64,000 nt of DNA from Methanobacterium sp. UBA353 (GCA_002496805.1 DALO01000011.1:28068-92067); one strand, 5' to 3'; counted from the stretch's first letter, positions 22,503 to 34,623 are shown. Numbers and translations are program-made. The notes: a model not told the origin generated them from the letters alone.

Positions 22503-24515
22503 TTATTTTCCTCCTAAATCAGTGTACTTTCTTTTGGCTCTGAAGGCCCTAAATTTCTGACTTCCTCCAATGTAAAACTGAGCAAAATACTCAACATAAT
22601 GCAAACGCAATGAATTTATAAAGGCACCCAAGGTCTGGAAGGCAAGGTTTGCAATCTGCCCTCCAACAAAGACTATTGGTGCAAGAACTATTCCAATAAA
22701 TGGGATCATTTCTCCAACAATCCCAGTTAAAATGTTAACTGTAGTGGCGATTCCTCCAGTGGACAGACATAATGCCAGTAGCCTAGCATATGAAAGGACG
22801 TTCCCCAAGAAACCTGAAACATCCATTAGTCCAAACAGACCATTGAAGTAGAGGAGCATAATCAAGCTCAGAATAAAGACACCAACTCCTGCGTACATGA
22901 GTATTCCTCCTCCAAATAAAAGGAATCCGGCTGCTAATAATACCACGCCAGCTTCAAGCACAAACCACACTATTTGGGCCCCTAAAGCTTCCCGAACATC
23001 TCCTCGAACTAAGTTGTTGTAAGTTCCAAATATTAAACCCAAGTTAAGGTGAATAATACCCACAACTAAAGCGATAATAAGGATGTTTTCCGGGTGCACA
23101 AAGGAGTTTATAGATTGAATCGTGGTTGGAAGCGATAAATTTGGATCACCCCATATGAATCTGGGTATAAAGTCCCCAATGAAACTATTCGTTGCAAATC
23201 CAAGAATTATGGCCCACACTCCACAGGCAATCATAATTAGGCCCAAGTCAGCCCATGTTTTGCTGTTTCTTCCCATTCCTCTGAAAATGATATAACCTAC
23301 AAGTGCGTCAATTATTCCATAACCGGCTTCTGTAAGGCAGAAACCAAAAAAGAACGGGAATACAATCGCCATGAGGATTGTTGGGTCAATCTCCCGATAG
23401 TTTGGGGGAGAGTACATGTGCACAAACATTTCGTAAGGTTTGGCAAATCTGGGGTTATCAAGATGAACTGGAATTTTATCATTGTTGATATCTGGATCAG
23501 TCACATCCACAATAGAATGGCTTTCTGTTGAATTGTCAATGGTTTCCAGAGCTTCTTTTAATTTTTTCTCAGTAACCCATCCTTCAAACATCTTCGTGTT
23601 TTCAGTTTCCCCGAATGAAGAAAAAATCTCGTTACGCTGTTTTTCAATTTCCAACTGTTCTCTAATTCCTATAAGTTGTTTTAACCACTTATCTGAAACA
23701 TCTGCCAAGTCATTTAATACAGATTCCTTTTCTGAAGCGATGGATTCAATTTCAGATTCAGATTTTGAGATTATTTCGAGGGGTTTACCTTCCAGGGCAG
23801 AAAACTCAAATCTTTCAAATTCAAGTTTCCTCAGCATACTTAACACTTCATCAGAATGCTGTTTTAAGGTTACAATGACTACTGTTTTAAATCCTTTTTC
23901 TTCGCTTTCCTGATCAAAAACAACTATTTCATCGGTAATATCATTTAAATCCGAAATGAAATTATCATAGGATTCTGAGGATATTTTTCCAGTAATAAAA
24001 GAAACATACTCTGATCCTTCCAGAAGAGCAAGATCAAGATCAAAATTAATAAGGTTTTGCGCCACTTTAAGGGCGTTATCAAATTCAGTTTTCTTAGACT
24101 CAAGTTGACTTAATTTTTCTTCCTTGGGGGTTGTTTCGGATTCAACTTCTACCAAGGTATCTTCAGCCTTTTTTATAAGATCCTGAACAGACAGGGCATC
24201 TACTTCTACTTTTTCAATAGGTGGAGGATTAATAAAACCCTTCACCAATGGTAAAATTCCCTTATCTTTCCGGGCCACTGATTCTAAAAAATCAACTGTG
24301 CCCGATGTTTTCATCAAAAGGGAAGAAATTTTACCAGTAAAAGGAGAGGCACTGGATGGTTTCAGGATTTGTCTCCATTCTGCGTCCTGTTGTATTCGCT
24401 CGGATATATCTTCAATTTGGACCAATCCTGCTTCGTGAAGTGCATTCACCGCAGAATCCGCGTACTTGTCCAAGGTGATTATCCTGAGCTTTTTCATCCT
24501 TGCCGGCTTGAACAT
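22503..24515 (-). CDS. atpI: A-type ATP synthase subunit I (membrane stator, a subunit)
   Basis: A protein of about 670 residues. The N-terminal half is cytoplasmic with coiled coils (IITLDKYADSAVNALHEAGL at the start); the C-terminal half has about eight membrane helices. Family motifs include FPFFFGFCLTEAGYGIIDAL, DVSGFLGNVLSYARLLALCL and LHYVEYFAQFYIGG. The Arg in LSYARLLAL is the expected stator arginine of the ion channel. ATG 24515 (MFKPARMKK) is preferred; GTG 24524 adds three residues. It lies between ahaH and atpK with almost no spacing. Confidence 0.95.
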   Translation of the reverse strand: MFKPARMKKLRIITLDKYADSAVNALHEAGLVQIEDISERIQQDAEWRQILKPSSASPFTGKISSLLMKTSGTVDFLESVARKDKGILPLVKGFINPPPIEKVEVDALSVQDLIKKAEDTLVEVESETTPKEEKLSQLESKKTEFDNALKVAQNLINFDLDLALLEGSEYVSFITGKISSESYDNFISDLNDITDEIVVFDQESEEKGFKTVVIVTLKQHSDEVLSMLRKLEFERFEFSALEGKPLEIISKSESEIESIASEKESVLNDLADVSDKWLKQLIGIREQLEIEKQRNEIFSSFGETENTKMFEGWVTEKKLKEALETIDNSTESHSIVDVTDPDINNDKIPVHLDNPRFAKPYEMFVHMYSPPNYREIDPTILMAIVFPFFFGFCLTEAGYGIIDALVGYIIFRGMGRNSKTWADLGLIMIACGVWAIILGFATNSFIGDFIPRFIWGDPNLSLPTTIQSINSFVHPENILIIALVVGIIHLNLGLIFGTYNNLVRGDVREALGAQIVWFVLEAGVVLLAAGFLLFGGGILMYAGVGVFILSLIMLLYFNGLFGLMDVSGFLGNVLSYARLLALCLSTGGIATTVNILTGIVGEMIPFIGIVLAPIVFVGGQIANLAFQTLGAFINSLRLHYVEYFAQFYIGGSQKFRAFRAKRKYTDLGGK

Positions 24516-24525
24516 GGTACTCACA

Positions 24526-24863
<338 letters not shown>

Positions 24864-24887
24864 GATAAACGAAAATCTATCTAGAGA

Positions 24888-24898
24888 CATATATATCT
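24888..24898 (-). promoter_or_regulatory. Promoter of the A-ATP synthase operon
   Basis: On the minus strand, AGATATATATG with upstream AAA forms a strong TATA box. Transcription would start near 24868, leaving a leader of about 28 bases with the GGTGAT ribosome binding site. No other strong promoter is seen inside the 9-kb operon, where genes mostly abut or overlap. Confidence 0.6.
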
Positions 24899-24953
24899 TT
24901 TACTATTTATTCTTCAGAGTAGGAAAAAAAGATTTAATGGTTTTATTTGTAAT

Positions 24954-25805
24954 TTAAAATTTATTTTTTTTTAAATTATGATCTACAGAATCAAATTCAT
25001 GGAAACACACATCTTCAACTTCAACAAACTTTCTAAAAGGAGATTCATCAGATTTCTCTTCATATATATGGGAAATTAAAGCTGGAACTCTCCCAATCAT
25101 AAATATTCCTGTTCCAAATCTCCAATCAAAACCCATATCGGATAATATTCCTGCATTAGTACCATCTATGTTAATACGGATACCTTTCATTTCACGGAGA
25201 AGACTATCAATGATGACTGCTAATTCGGTGTGAATACCAAAATAGCCATATTTTTTAGCTGTTTTAATTAATTTACCGGGTCTGGGATCTTTATCATGGA
25301 ACCGATGCCCAAATCCAGGTATTTTTTCATCATTTTCCAAGTACTGTTCTACAGTAGTGAGTGCCAAGTCCTTTAAATCACCACAAGAAGTTATATCTTC
25401 ATCACAATCTACTTTTTCATTAATTATTTCCTGAAAAAGCCGCATGGAATGTTCAAGAGCTCCTGCATGGTATTTTCCGAATGAAGAAAGCCCTCCAGAA
25501 ACACAGGAGTTCATAGATGCCCCGGTTGAAGCCATGATCCTAGCCACTTGTGTGCTGGGTGGAGTTACCCCATGATCACAGAAAGAGACTAAAACAGCTT
25601 CTAACATTTTTGCTTCATTTTCGTGTGGAAGTTCACCTTTTAATAGTAAATAAACCATTTCAGGGAAAGAAATATTTCCAATCAAATCTTCCTGAGGATA
25701 TCCTCTGGTGATAATCCGGTTAGGCTCCACCTTGGTAATGGAGGTTTTCCATTGTGGTTTGGTAATTTTTAATAAATTTCCCACAGTTTCTCTTCCAATT
25801 GCCAT
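24954..25805 (-). CDS. Citryl-CoA lyase / citrate synthase-like enzyme
   Basis: The 283-residue protein belongs to the short citrate synthase superfamily branch that includes citryl-CoA lyase. Conserved points are ITRGYPQEDLIGNISF at the N-terminus, GKYHAGALEHSM (counterpart of the HGG substrate loop), the catalytic His in PGFGHRFHDKDPR, and the Asp loop IRINIDGTNAGILSDMGFDW, followed by FMIGRVPALISHI. It could condense an acyl-CoA with a 2-oxo acid or cleave the product. It ends a four-gene operon with PrpD-, TIM-barrel- and fumarase-like genes. GGAGTGA favours ATG 25805. The true substrate is unknown. Confidence 0.82.
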   Translation of the reverse strand: MAIGRETVGNLLKITKPQWKTSITKVEPNRIITRGYPQEDLIGNISFPEMVYLLLKGELPHENEAKMLEAVLVSFCDHGVTPPSTQVARIMASTGASMNSCVSGGLSSFGKYHAGALEHSMRLFQEIINEKVDCDEDITSCGDLKDLALTTVEQYLENDEKIPGFGHRFHDKDPRPGKLIKTAKKYGYFGIHTELAVIIDSLLREMKGIRINIDGTNAGILSDMGFDWRFGTGIFMIGRVPALISHIYEEKSDESPFRKFVEVEDVCFHEFDSVDHNLKKNKF

Positions 25806-25810
25806 CTTTC

Positions 25811-26677
<867 letters not shown>

Positions 26678-26725
26678 TGCATCATCCAAAATTTACATAT
26701 TTTTTATATATGGGGATATGTTGAT

Positions 26726-27628
26726 TTATTGGGGTATGGCCAAGTCACCCACTCCTATGGAAGACATAGCTGCTTCGGGATAGAAACGGTTAATCATATC
26801 TTGTACCAATAAAACTTGCCTTGCTCTTTCCCCTGCTTCTTTCTGGGTTGTATCATATCCATGGTGAGCAGCAACAGATCCTCCTGTTTTCAGATAGACT
26901 GGACAAGCTTTTCTAATAATTTCTGGAGCTTCATAGTGCCTGATGAACCCACCAGAAGATTTAGGATTTTCCATGTGAATATCCAGAGAAATATTAATAG
27001 TTTTTCTTATGGAAGCAAGCATCGGTATTTGCAAATCCCTCACCGGATTAAATGAATTTGCTCCAATTTTTTCCAAAAGTAGTGCCGATGCAGGGTTTCC
27101 ATGACCGCAGTGTGCTGAAACTTTAAACTGAACATTGGCTGGTAGTTCCTTTTCTTCGCGCATTTTATTGAGAACCCATAACAGCCCTTCATCATAAACT
27201 AATATTCCCCTCACACCCAAATTTACAGCTCTTCTCACATCTTCAATGGCATATCTAAGATTGTCATATCCTCTAAGGCGATATCCTATTTTGGCACCCT
27301 CAGGGGTCTTGGCAGTAGCACTCGTATCGTAGGGTGCACGTGGGCCCACACTTAAAAAAAGTTCTATCTTTGCATTTCGAGCCATATCTGCCATTTCCAT
27401 GATTTCATGATCTGTTAGAAGCATTATGCCTTTAGTTTGAGTTACTCGATGTACTCTAACCTCATATTTGTCCAGAGCATCCAAAAGACTTTCCAGAATC
27501 TCTGGTTTTTGGATACCAGGAACTTCAAACCGGTACTGGGAACCATCAGGAAATCTTTTGATGGAATCTGTTAACTTATCACCATGGTTCATGATTCCAA
27601 TTTTATTCAAAAAATTAGAAATATCCAT
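26726..27628 (-). CDS. TIM-barrel protein of unknown function (U32-like)
   Basis: The 300-residue soluble protein has a beta/alpha-barrel look, with repeated strand-helix units (IELFLSVGPRAPYDT, LGVRGILVYDEGLLWVLNK, FKVSAHCGHGNPASALL, INISLDIHMENPKSSGGFI, CPVYLKTGGSVAAHHGYDT). The many conserved-looking His, Asp and Glu at strand ends (VSAHCGHGN, LDIHMENP, AAHHGYD) suggest a metal-dependent active site. It faintly resembles U32-type barrel proteins. Its place between PrpD- and fumarase-like genes suggests a lyase or isomerase step on the same substrate (inference). Confidence 0.6.
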   Translation of the reverse strand: MDISNFLNKIGIMNHGDKLTDSIKRFPDGSQYRFEVPGIQKPEILESLLDALDKYEVRVHRVTQTKGIMLLTDHEIMEMADMARNAKIELFLSVGPRAPYDTSATAKTPEGAKIGYRLRGYDNLRYAIEDVRRAVNLGVRGILVYDEGLLWVLNKMREEKELPANVQFKVSAHCGHGNPASALLLEKIGANSFNPVRDLQIPMLASIRKTINISLDIHMENPKSSGGFIRHYEAPEIIRKACPVYLKTGGSVAAHHGYDTTQKEAGERARQVLLVQDMINRFYPEAAMSSIGVGDLAIPQ

Positions 27629-27685
27629 AAAATCACTTTTCTTCTTCTATTCTGGGTAAATAACTAACATTATTTCTTGGTAATT

Positions 27686-29047
27686 TCATCCATTCTTTCT
27701 AAAAGAATAATTAAGTTTATTCATAACATCGAATACATAATTATCTTCTAGATCATCTAAAATCTTTAAATAATTTAAATTAACATGTGGGTTAAGTTTT
27801 TTAAACTTTATTAATAATTCTTCTTTGTTAAATGCTGTTTCAGGTTCTCCCTTTGCCAGATCAACTTGATTGGTGTAAATATGATCTTTACATTTTATAG
27901 TAACTTTAGCTGGTCTTTTATGAGGATAATGAATGTTTAGATCATCATCTTTTTTTATTTGAACTTTAGCAGCAGTTTCAGCAATTTTATTCTCAATTGG
28001 TATTTTTGAAATGTTCTCAATGGTTAAATCTCCTTCATTAATTAGGATGGCAATGCTAACTGGTAAACTTTGTCGGACTCCTTCTGGTGTTGAAGGTTGG
28101 TAATTATTATGAAGAGCGGCAATGTTATAGGTTTCAACATTTATTTCCTGTATATCATCCGGTTTTAGGCTGTTTTTTTTCATAATGATATTAACTGCAT
28201 CTAACGAGGAGTGAAGGTGTCTGCAAACAGGATATTTTTTGAAGTAAACCTTGAGAATTTCTAATTTTTCAGATTGACCCAAATTATGGTCATTCTTCTG
28301 AAACGAATCTTCATTACCCATAGCTTTCAAAATCCCTTCCTTCCCCTCAAAGATGGTATGTGCCCCTGTGAAACCTTTTTTTGCGAGTAATGCAGATAAA
28401 ACTCCTGATTGCGCAGCTCTACCTGCATGAAGGTGTTTTGACATGCTTCCTGAATGATCAGACTCAAGTAAACCTGCTGCTTGTGTTCCAGCAATTCCGA
28501 AAGTATTCAAAACCTCATCATAAGTTAAATCCATTATTTTTGCTGCTGCTGCTGCTGCTCCAAGCGTACCACATGTGCCTGTGCTATGAAAACCTCTTTC
28601 ACGGTGACCGGGATTTAAAATAATACCTAATCTGCTAGCTATTTGATATCCAACAATTATGGATGTAATGAACTCTTTCCCTGTTTTTCCATTAGCCTCG
28701 GATAAAGATAGTGCTGCAGGAATTATGCATGCCCCCGGATGAATTTGAGCCAGACGATGTCCATCATCCAGATCAAGAGAATGGGCAGAAATTCCATTAA
28801 CTAATGACGCATTAATTGGATCAGCACTAGTTGCACCGATGACTGTTGATTTGCCAGTTTTAATCCCGCTATTGATTAGGTCAATAATGATTTGTGCACT
28901 TTTAGTTTGGGATCCACGCAGTGAAACAGATAAAAAATCAATAAAACAGAGTTTAGCCTGTTTTGTCACGTTTTTTGAAAGTTCCTGGTAATTTGTGGAT
29001 ACTGTAAATTTCGCCAGATCTTTGGTAATCATTTTATTACAACCCAT
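27686..29047 (-). CDS. MmgE/PrpD family dehydratase-like protein
   Basis: The 453-residue protein has the MmgE/PrpD layout: an N-terminal helical domain with ATSADPINASLVNGISAHSL-type sequence and HSLDLDDGHRLAQIHPGACI, then HRERGFHSTGTCGTLGAAAA, LESDHSGSMSKHLHAGRAAQ and a C-terminal lid (YFKKYPVCRHLHSSLDAV). Family members dehydrate 2-methylcitrate (PrpD), decarboxylate cis-aconitate or epimerise iminodisuccinate, all on branched di- or tricarboxylates. The family's conserved histidines and SKHLHAGRAA block are intact. It is the first gene of the operon, with a TATA box 29 bases upstream and no ribosome binding site, so it is probably leaderless. Confidence 0.87.
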   Translation of the reverse strand: MGCNKMITKDLAKFTVSTNYQELSKNVTKQAKLCFIDFLSVSLRGSQTKSAQIIIDLINSGIKTGKSTVIGATSADPINASLVNGISAHSLDLDDGHRLAQIHPGACIIPAALSLSEANGKTGKEFITSIIVGYQIASRLGIILNPGHRERGFHSTGTCGTLGAAAAAAKIMDLTYDEVLNTFGIAGTQAAGLLESDHSGSMSKHLHAGRAAQSGVLSALLAKKGFTGAHTIFEGKEGILKAMGNEDSFQKNDHNLGQSEKLEILKVYFKKYPVCRHLHSSLDAVNIIMKKNSLKPDDIQEINVETYNIAALHNNYQPSTPEGVRQSLPVSIAILINEGDLTIENISKIPIENKIAETAAKVQIKKDDDLNIHYPHKRPAKVTIKCKDHIYTNQVDLAKGEPETAFNKEELLIKFKKLNPHVNLNYLKILDDLEDNYVFDVMNKLNYSFRKNG

Positions 29048-29070
29048 ATTATGCCAGTGATTTACAGTTA

Positions 29071-29080
29071 TAATCTATAT
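29071..29080 (-). promoter_or_regulatory. TATA box of the PrpD-like operon
   Basis: On the minus strand, ATATAGATTA is centred about 29 bases before the first ATG (29047), the spacing expected for leaderless transcription. Confidence 0.5.
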
Positions 29081-29110
29081 TTTTTTCACCCAGTAGTTTG
29101 CATTTTAAAC

Positions 29111-30406
29111 CTACATTCCTCTTATTAGTGGTTTGCTCAAATGTCTCCTTGCTGAAGGCGGAACTTCATAAAAACCGGTTTTAATTTTTCTTTCAATTTC
29201 AACTTTTTCTTTAGAATCGTTACGTGTTCTGTTTCCACAAACCGGACATTTATAACCTTTACCGGATCCAGCAGATTTCATTCGCTTCCCACATTCACAA
29301 AACGGATTCATGTATTCATAAACTGGTGCCAAAGCGATTATCTTAATTTTTTCTAAATTAAGGGTTCCTTTCCTTCCAATTCCCCCATAGACCACCAGTT
29401 GATCACCAGGAGCCATCTGGCGCACGATATCTCTGAAATCTTTGGTGGGTTCATAAGCAGCACATTCCACTTCTCCTGAACTATCATTCAAAGTGAAAAT
29501 AACGTGTCCTCCTTCAATAACTACTGGAAAATCCTTGACCACACCATTCGCAATGTAACATTGGAATTTTTCCATCTGCGAAATATCATCGGCAACTTGC
29601 AAGTGAAGATCGGTATGCTGGTTAGTGAGAAATATCAAAAAACGTTCTATGGGTTCTGAAACCTTAACTAGTTTCATTGCTTTTAAAACTACCTTGGATG
29701 TCTCGCCTCTTATCCCATAAAGTACAGGACATGGGGTGTGGGGAGTTATAGCCATGTAACCATTATCTAAATTATCAAAAGTATCAGGATAGGTTTGCCG
29801 GTCCATTTCTCTGACAGATTCTTGGTCCACTCCTCTTTTCTTTCCATAGTTTAAAGAGTCACGATATGCCAAGAGTTCATAGGTGGCATCATCCATAGGA
29901 CAGCCAACAGCTGCCAGAGCCCCAATAACTCCCCGTCCTTTTTTAAATCCGAAAAATTCAAACCCTAACTTTTTTGCCAGCTTTTCTGCTTCTTCCTTTT
30001 TTATAATAGTTTGAATTGTTTTCAAGGCATATTCGTGAAGTTCGAACTTTGTTTGACCCTTTAAATCTCCTTCAAAAAACACCAATCCTGGATTGGTGTT
30101 AGGGTCTTCCAAAACTGCCAATTCCCGCACCATCTCCAGAATAATCTTTTTAACTTTTTTAATTTCATTTTTTGATTTTAAAACTAGTTTAAATGATACA
30201 GCACCATTTCCTCTGGTTTTGTGAGGTGCAAAGGGGTTTAGGCGTACTAGTCGGGGTGGTCCATCTAGTTTAAAACCGCAATCTTTAAGACGATCCAATA
30301 TCACAGAACATATATAAGTGGTGCACATTCCACTAGCTGAATCAGTATCATCTATACCAACATAAAGAGGAAACAAGTCAGGATTATCAATTTCAAAATT
30401 ATTCAT
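29111..30406 (-). CDS. tiaS: tRNA(Ile2) 2-agmatinylcytidine synthetase
   Basis: The 431-residue archaeal enzyme changes C34 of the CAU-anticodon tRNA-Ile to agmatidine using ATP and agmatine, so that it reads AUA. Motifs include PLYVGIDDTDSASGMCTTYI at the N-terminus, the kinase-like VRLNPFAPHKTRGNGAVSF and KKGRGVIGALAAVG. A C-terminal OB fold (VVYGGIGRKGTLNLEKIKII) and zinc ribbon (CECGKRM...YKCPVCGNRTR) bind the tRNA. GGTGAATTATTAT supports ATG 30406; ATG 30448 would add 14 residues that overlap the opposite promoter. It is divergent from the regulator gene at 30435. Confidence 0.94.
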   Translation of the reverse strand: MNNFEIDNPDLFPLYVGIDDTDSASGMCTTYICSVILDRLKDCGFKLDGPPRLVRLNPFAPHKTRGNGAVSFKLVLKSKNEIKKVKKIILEMVRELAVLEDPNTNPGLVFFEGDLKGQTKFELHEYALKTIQTIIKKEEAEKLAKKLGFEFFGFKKGRGVIGALAAVGCPMDDATYELLAYRDSLNYGKKRGVDQESVREMDRQTYPDTFDNLDNGYMAITPHTPCPVLYGIRGETSKVVLKAMKLVKVSEPIERFLIFLTNQHTDLHLQVADDISQMEKFQCYIANGVVKDFPVVIEGGHVIFTLNDSSGEVECAAYEPTKDFRDIVRQMAPGDQLVVYGGIGRKGTLNLEKIKIIALAPVYEYMNPFCECGKRMKSAGSGKGYKCPVCGNRTRNDSKEKVEIERKIKTGFYEVPPSARRHLSKPLIRGM

Positions 30407-30434
30407 ATAATAATTCACCAGGTGTTTTTTCACG

Positions 30435-31406
<972 letters not shown>

Positions 31407-31444
31407 AATTCAATTCAAATGTATAATTTACTATTTTTACAAAA

Positions 31445-32188
31445 TCAGCGTTGAGAAAGTTTGTGAAAGGTTTCTTCAGCTTCTTCCTCCGAAGCAATTC
31501 CTAAAGCCACCATATTCACATAATCCAGCTTTTTAAGATAATCAAATGCATCATCTGGTGTCATTATGCCGGCGGCAAGTACTTTTTTGGCAATCACTGT
31601 TTTATCCAGTTTAAGTATCATTTTCTTGAAATGTTCTCGTTCATCAGGACCATGGGTATCACAGTCCATTAAATATCCCAAACGATTAACCGGAACCATG
31701 TAAAGTTGGAAATCATCCAGAATGGGTGATTTTAAAAGTTTTTCGGTTGTTTTGAATGGTAAATGGGTTGCTAATCCAGCAATAGCTCCAGAATCAGTTA
31801 TATCATTTAATTTGCTTCCTATATTCTCCCAATCTGTCTTGTCTGTTATTCCTGCATGTAAAATAATGGCTTTGGCACCTAAATTTGAAAAAAGTTCCAT
31901 ATCTTCTTCATCTGGACGAGCTGTGCCTATAATATCAAGGGGACAACCTTCATCACGGGCCATTTCAAGGGCTTCCACTACAGGAGGGTAAGGTAGGAGT
32001 TGTATTCCTCTAACCCCTAATTGGTAAGATTTTACCATAATTCTGGCCATAACTTCAGGTTTCCGATATAAGTCTAAAATGTAAAGTCTGGCCCGATGTC
32101 CAAACTGGGCTGCTCCAATGAAGGGGGATGTTCCCAGTAATGTCCGGGGCAATCTTTGCCCACTTAATTTGATGTAACCTTCCAACAT
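31445..32188 (-). CDS. Conserved methanogen TIM-barrel protein of unknown function
   Basis: A protein of about 247 residues with barrel-like alternation: LPRTLLGTSPFIGAAQFGHR at the start, then VRGIQLLPYPPVVEALEMAR, LDIIGTARPDEEDMELFSNL, AKAIILHAGITD, and IAKKVLAAGIMTPDDAFDYL near the end. The ends of strands carry His, Asp and Lys. It looks like an aldolase- or aldo/keto-type barrel but I cannot assign a reaction. A TATA element (AAATATTATTATAT, about 32206-32220) lies about 25 bases before ATG 32188, supporting a leaderless start there rather than at the upstream in-frame start 32248. Confidence 0.65.
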   Translation of the reverse strand: MLEGYIKLSGQRLPRTLLGTSPFIGAAQFGHRARLYILDLYRKPEVMARIMVKSYQLGVRGIQLLPYPPVVEALEMARDEGCPLDIIGTARPDEEDMELFSNLGAKAIILHAGITDKTDWENIGSKLNDITDSGAIAGLATHLPFKTTEKLLKSPILDDFQLYMVPVNRLGYLMDCDTHGPDEREHFKKMILKLDKTVIAKKVLAAGIMTPDDAFDYLKKLDYVNMVALGIASEEEAEETFHKLSQR

Positions 32189-32228
32189 TAAAATCAGATT
32201 TTTTTTTAGAATATAATAATATTTATGT

Positions 32229-32570
32229 TTATTTAACTTTATGGGCAATCACTGCAGTTCCGAAAACCAATATTTCTTGCATGATCTCGGAAATATCATT
32301 AGAATCATACCTAGCACTTATTATGGCATTAGCACCCATTGCTTTGGCATGATCAATGGCTCTATACAGGGCTTCGTCTCTGGTTTCTTCCATCATACTT
32401 ACATATTCTTTAATTTCCCCACCAAACATGGAACGGATTCCTGCACCTATCTGCCCACCAACGCCTCTACTACGGACTGTAAGTCCATATACAAAACCCT
32501 TAGTTTCTGTTATCTCATATCCAGGCACATAGTTTGAGCTTACAATTATGAATTCATCCACTGAGACCAT
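32229..32570 (-). CDS. YbjQ / UPF0145 family protein
   Basis: The 113-residue protein shows the whole YbjQ pattern: FIIVSSNYVPGYEITETKGF, GLTVRSRGVGGQIGAGIRSM, EETRDEALYRAIDHAKAMGA and ANAIISARYDS. The family forms pentamers of dodecin-like beta structure and may bind metal or small molecules, but its role is unsettled. GGAGG six bases before ATG 32570 decides the start; the longer frame to 32612 has no such support. Confidence 0.9.
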   Translation of the reverse strand: MVSVDEFIIVSSNYVPGYEITETKGFVYGLTVRSRGVGGQIGAGIRSMFGGEIKEYVSMMEETRDEALYRAIDHAKAMGANAIISARYDSNDISEIMQEILVFGTAVIAHKVK

Positions 32571-32938
32571 AATCAAACCTCCATTTATGTTCATCGACTG
32601 TAGTTTGAACAAAAATTTAATAGTTTATTCATAGGAATTCCATGATATTAAATTTGTTCTTTTTAGGATATAAAGCTACAATATTCTTTAAAATACTGTT
32701 AATAACAGTTAATATAACATAATACTCCTTAAATAAAAATAATAAGAGGGAACGTCATTATTTGTTTTAATATAATATTTGAATTTAGAACATACTTATA
32801 TTTCAAATAGTATGGTCAGTACTATTTTGACTATCAGAAATTTTTTTTGTTTGGATTCTATTCACAACAGTTTTAAATCTATACCACTTCATAGATAAAA
32901 TAAAGAAATTAACTGGACCCTAGGGACTGGTGAAAAAA
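32571..32938. other. Divergent intergenic region with nested inverted repeats and serA promoter
   Basis: No gene is seen in these 368 bases. A TATA box for serA (TTTTAAAT, 32871-32878) lies 60 bases before its start. Upstream are two overlapping inverted repeats: TATTTGAA (32776-32783) with TTCAAATA (32802-32809), and AAATAGTA (32805-32812) with TACTATTT (32820-32827). They share bases, so only one could form or be bound at a time. They are candidate operator sites. Confidence 0.45.
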
Positions 32939-34528
32939 ATGGATAATGTGGATATTATGAAGGTACTTATTGCTGATCAAATAAACCAGAAGGGAATTGA
33001 AGAATTAGAAGAGGTCGCAGAAGTTATTGTGCGAACTGATATCACTCCAAAAGAATTGGTAAAGGATATTAAGGATTTTGATGGTATTATAGTCAGAAGC
33101 AGGACAAAAGTTACCAAAGAAGTTATTGAAGTTGCATCTAAGCTAAAAATTATTGCTAGGGCAGGAGTGGGTGTTGATAATGTGGATGTGCAAGCAGCCA
33201 CAGAACGCGGGATAATGGTTGTGAACGCACCAGAATCAACTTCAATTACCGTTGCTGAACATACCATTGGACTTATTTTATCTTTGTCTCGTAAGATCTC
33301 CATTGCAGATAGTTCAGTTAAAGATGGTAAATGGGAGAAAAGTCAGTTCATGGGAATGGAACTCAGTGATAAAACCATGGGCATAGTGGGAATGGGCCGC
33401 ATAGGTAGTCAAGTGGTCATAAGGGCCAAGGCATTCGGTATGGATATTGTGGTCTATGATCCATACATTACTCCTGAAGCAGCATCTGAATTGGGAGTGG
33501 AGGTAGTAGACTTAAAAACACTATTAAAAAATTCAGATGTAATTACTATCCACGTTCCTCTAACCCCAGAAACTAAACACCTTATATCTGCGCCTGAATT
33601 TGACTTAATGAAGGAAAATGCACTTATTGTTAATTGTGCAAGGGGGGGAATCATTAATGAGGATGATTTATATGATGCACTCTCTAAAGGTAAAATAAGT
33701 GGGGCTGCTCTGGATGTTTTTGAGAACGAACCTCCGGTGGGAAGTTCACTTTTTGAACTTGAAAATGTTGTTTTAACTCCTCATATTGCAGCTTCAACTT
33801 CAGAAGCCCAGCGGGATGCTGCTATAATTGTGGCCAAAGAGATAAAAAAGGTCTTCAAAGGAGAATCTCCACGAAATGTTTTAAATATGCCGGTCATGGA
33901 TCCTGAAACTTTTCAAATCATCAAACCATATTTCCGTCTGGCAGAAAAACTGGGTAAATTCATTATACAAACTACTCAGGGCAACATCAATGAATTAGAA
34001 GTGACATACTGTGGTGAACTTGCTGAAATTCAAAAACATGATATAATTACTCGTATTATTTTACAAGAAATATTAAACCCCATACTAAATGAACCAGTTA
34101 ACTTGGTCAATGCTCCAGCTGTTGCTGAAAATAGGGGTTTCATAATAACTGAGGGTAAACGAACAGATGCCAAGGGTTATAAGAATTTAATTAGTATTGA
34201 AGTGAAATCAGAAGGCAATCGAGTAAGTGTAGAGGGATTCTTAGGTAAAGAACCTAAAATCGTCAGGATCAATGGTTACCAAGTAAACGTGAAGACTGAG
34301 GGAACCATGATCATAGCACGTTACAAAGATATCCCCGGGATAATTGGATCTATAGGGGTTAAATTAGGTGAACACGATATAAACATTGCTAAAATGCAAG
34401 TTGGAAGACAAAAACCTGGTGGAGAAGCAGTTATGGTGTTGAAAGTTGATCAACAAGTTTCCAAAGAGGTTGGAGATGATATTAAATCACTTCCAAATGT
34501 TTATGATGCGGTAGCAGTGGAACTTTAA
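32939..34528 (+). CDS. serA: D-3-phosphoglycerate dehydrogenase
   Basis: A long-form SerA of about 529 residues, catalysing the first step of serine synthesis (3-phosphoglycerate to 3-phosphohydroxypyruvate with NAD). The Rossmann motif is [14 protein letters not shown]. The catalytic Arg, Glu and His are in [23 protein letters not shown] and [13 protein letters not shown]. An intervening ASB domain follows (about residues 320-450) and a C-terminal ACT domain ([17 protein letters not shown]) allows serine feedback. GGTGA overlaps GTG 32930 and favours ATG 32939; a further ATG at 32957 matches shorter homologues. Confidence 0.95.
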   Translation: MDNVDIMKVLIADQINQKGIEELEEVAEVIVRTDITPKELVKDIKDFDGIIVRSRTKVTKEVIEVASKLKIIARAGVGVDNVDVQAATERGIMVVNAPESTSITVAEHTIGLILSLSRKISIADSSVKDGKWEKSQFMGMELSDKTMGIVGMGRIGSQVVIRAKAFGMDIVVYDPYITPEAASELGVEVVDLKTLLKNSDVITIHVPLTPETKHLISAPEFDLMKENALIVNCARGGIINEDDLYDALSKGKISGAALDVFENEPPVGSSLFELENVVLTPHIAASTSEAQRDAAIIVAKEIKKVFKGESPRNVLNMPVMDPETFQIIKPYFRLAEKLGKFIIQTTQGNINELEVTYCGELAEIQKHDIITRIILQEILNPILNEPVNLVNAPAVAENRGFIITEGKRTDAKGYKNLISIEVKSEGNRVSVEGFLGKEPKIVRINGYQVNVKTEGTMIIARYKDIPGIIGSIGVKLGEHDINIAKMQVGRQKPGGEAVMVLKVDQQVSKEVGDDIKSLPNVYDAVAVEL

Positions 34529-34623
34529 TGATTGAATCTTTTTAGAAAAAACCTCTAAGAACTACTTTTTTTTATTTATTTTCATTTTCTGCGGCGATCC
34601 GTGTTCTTCACTATTATCCTGAT

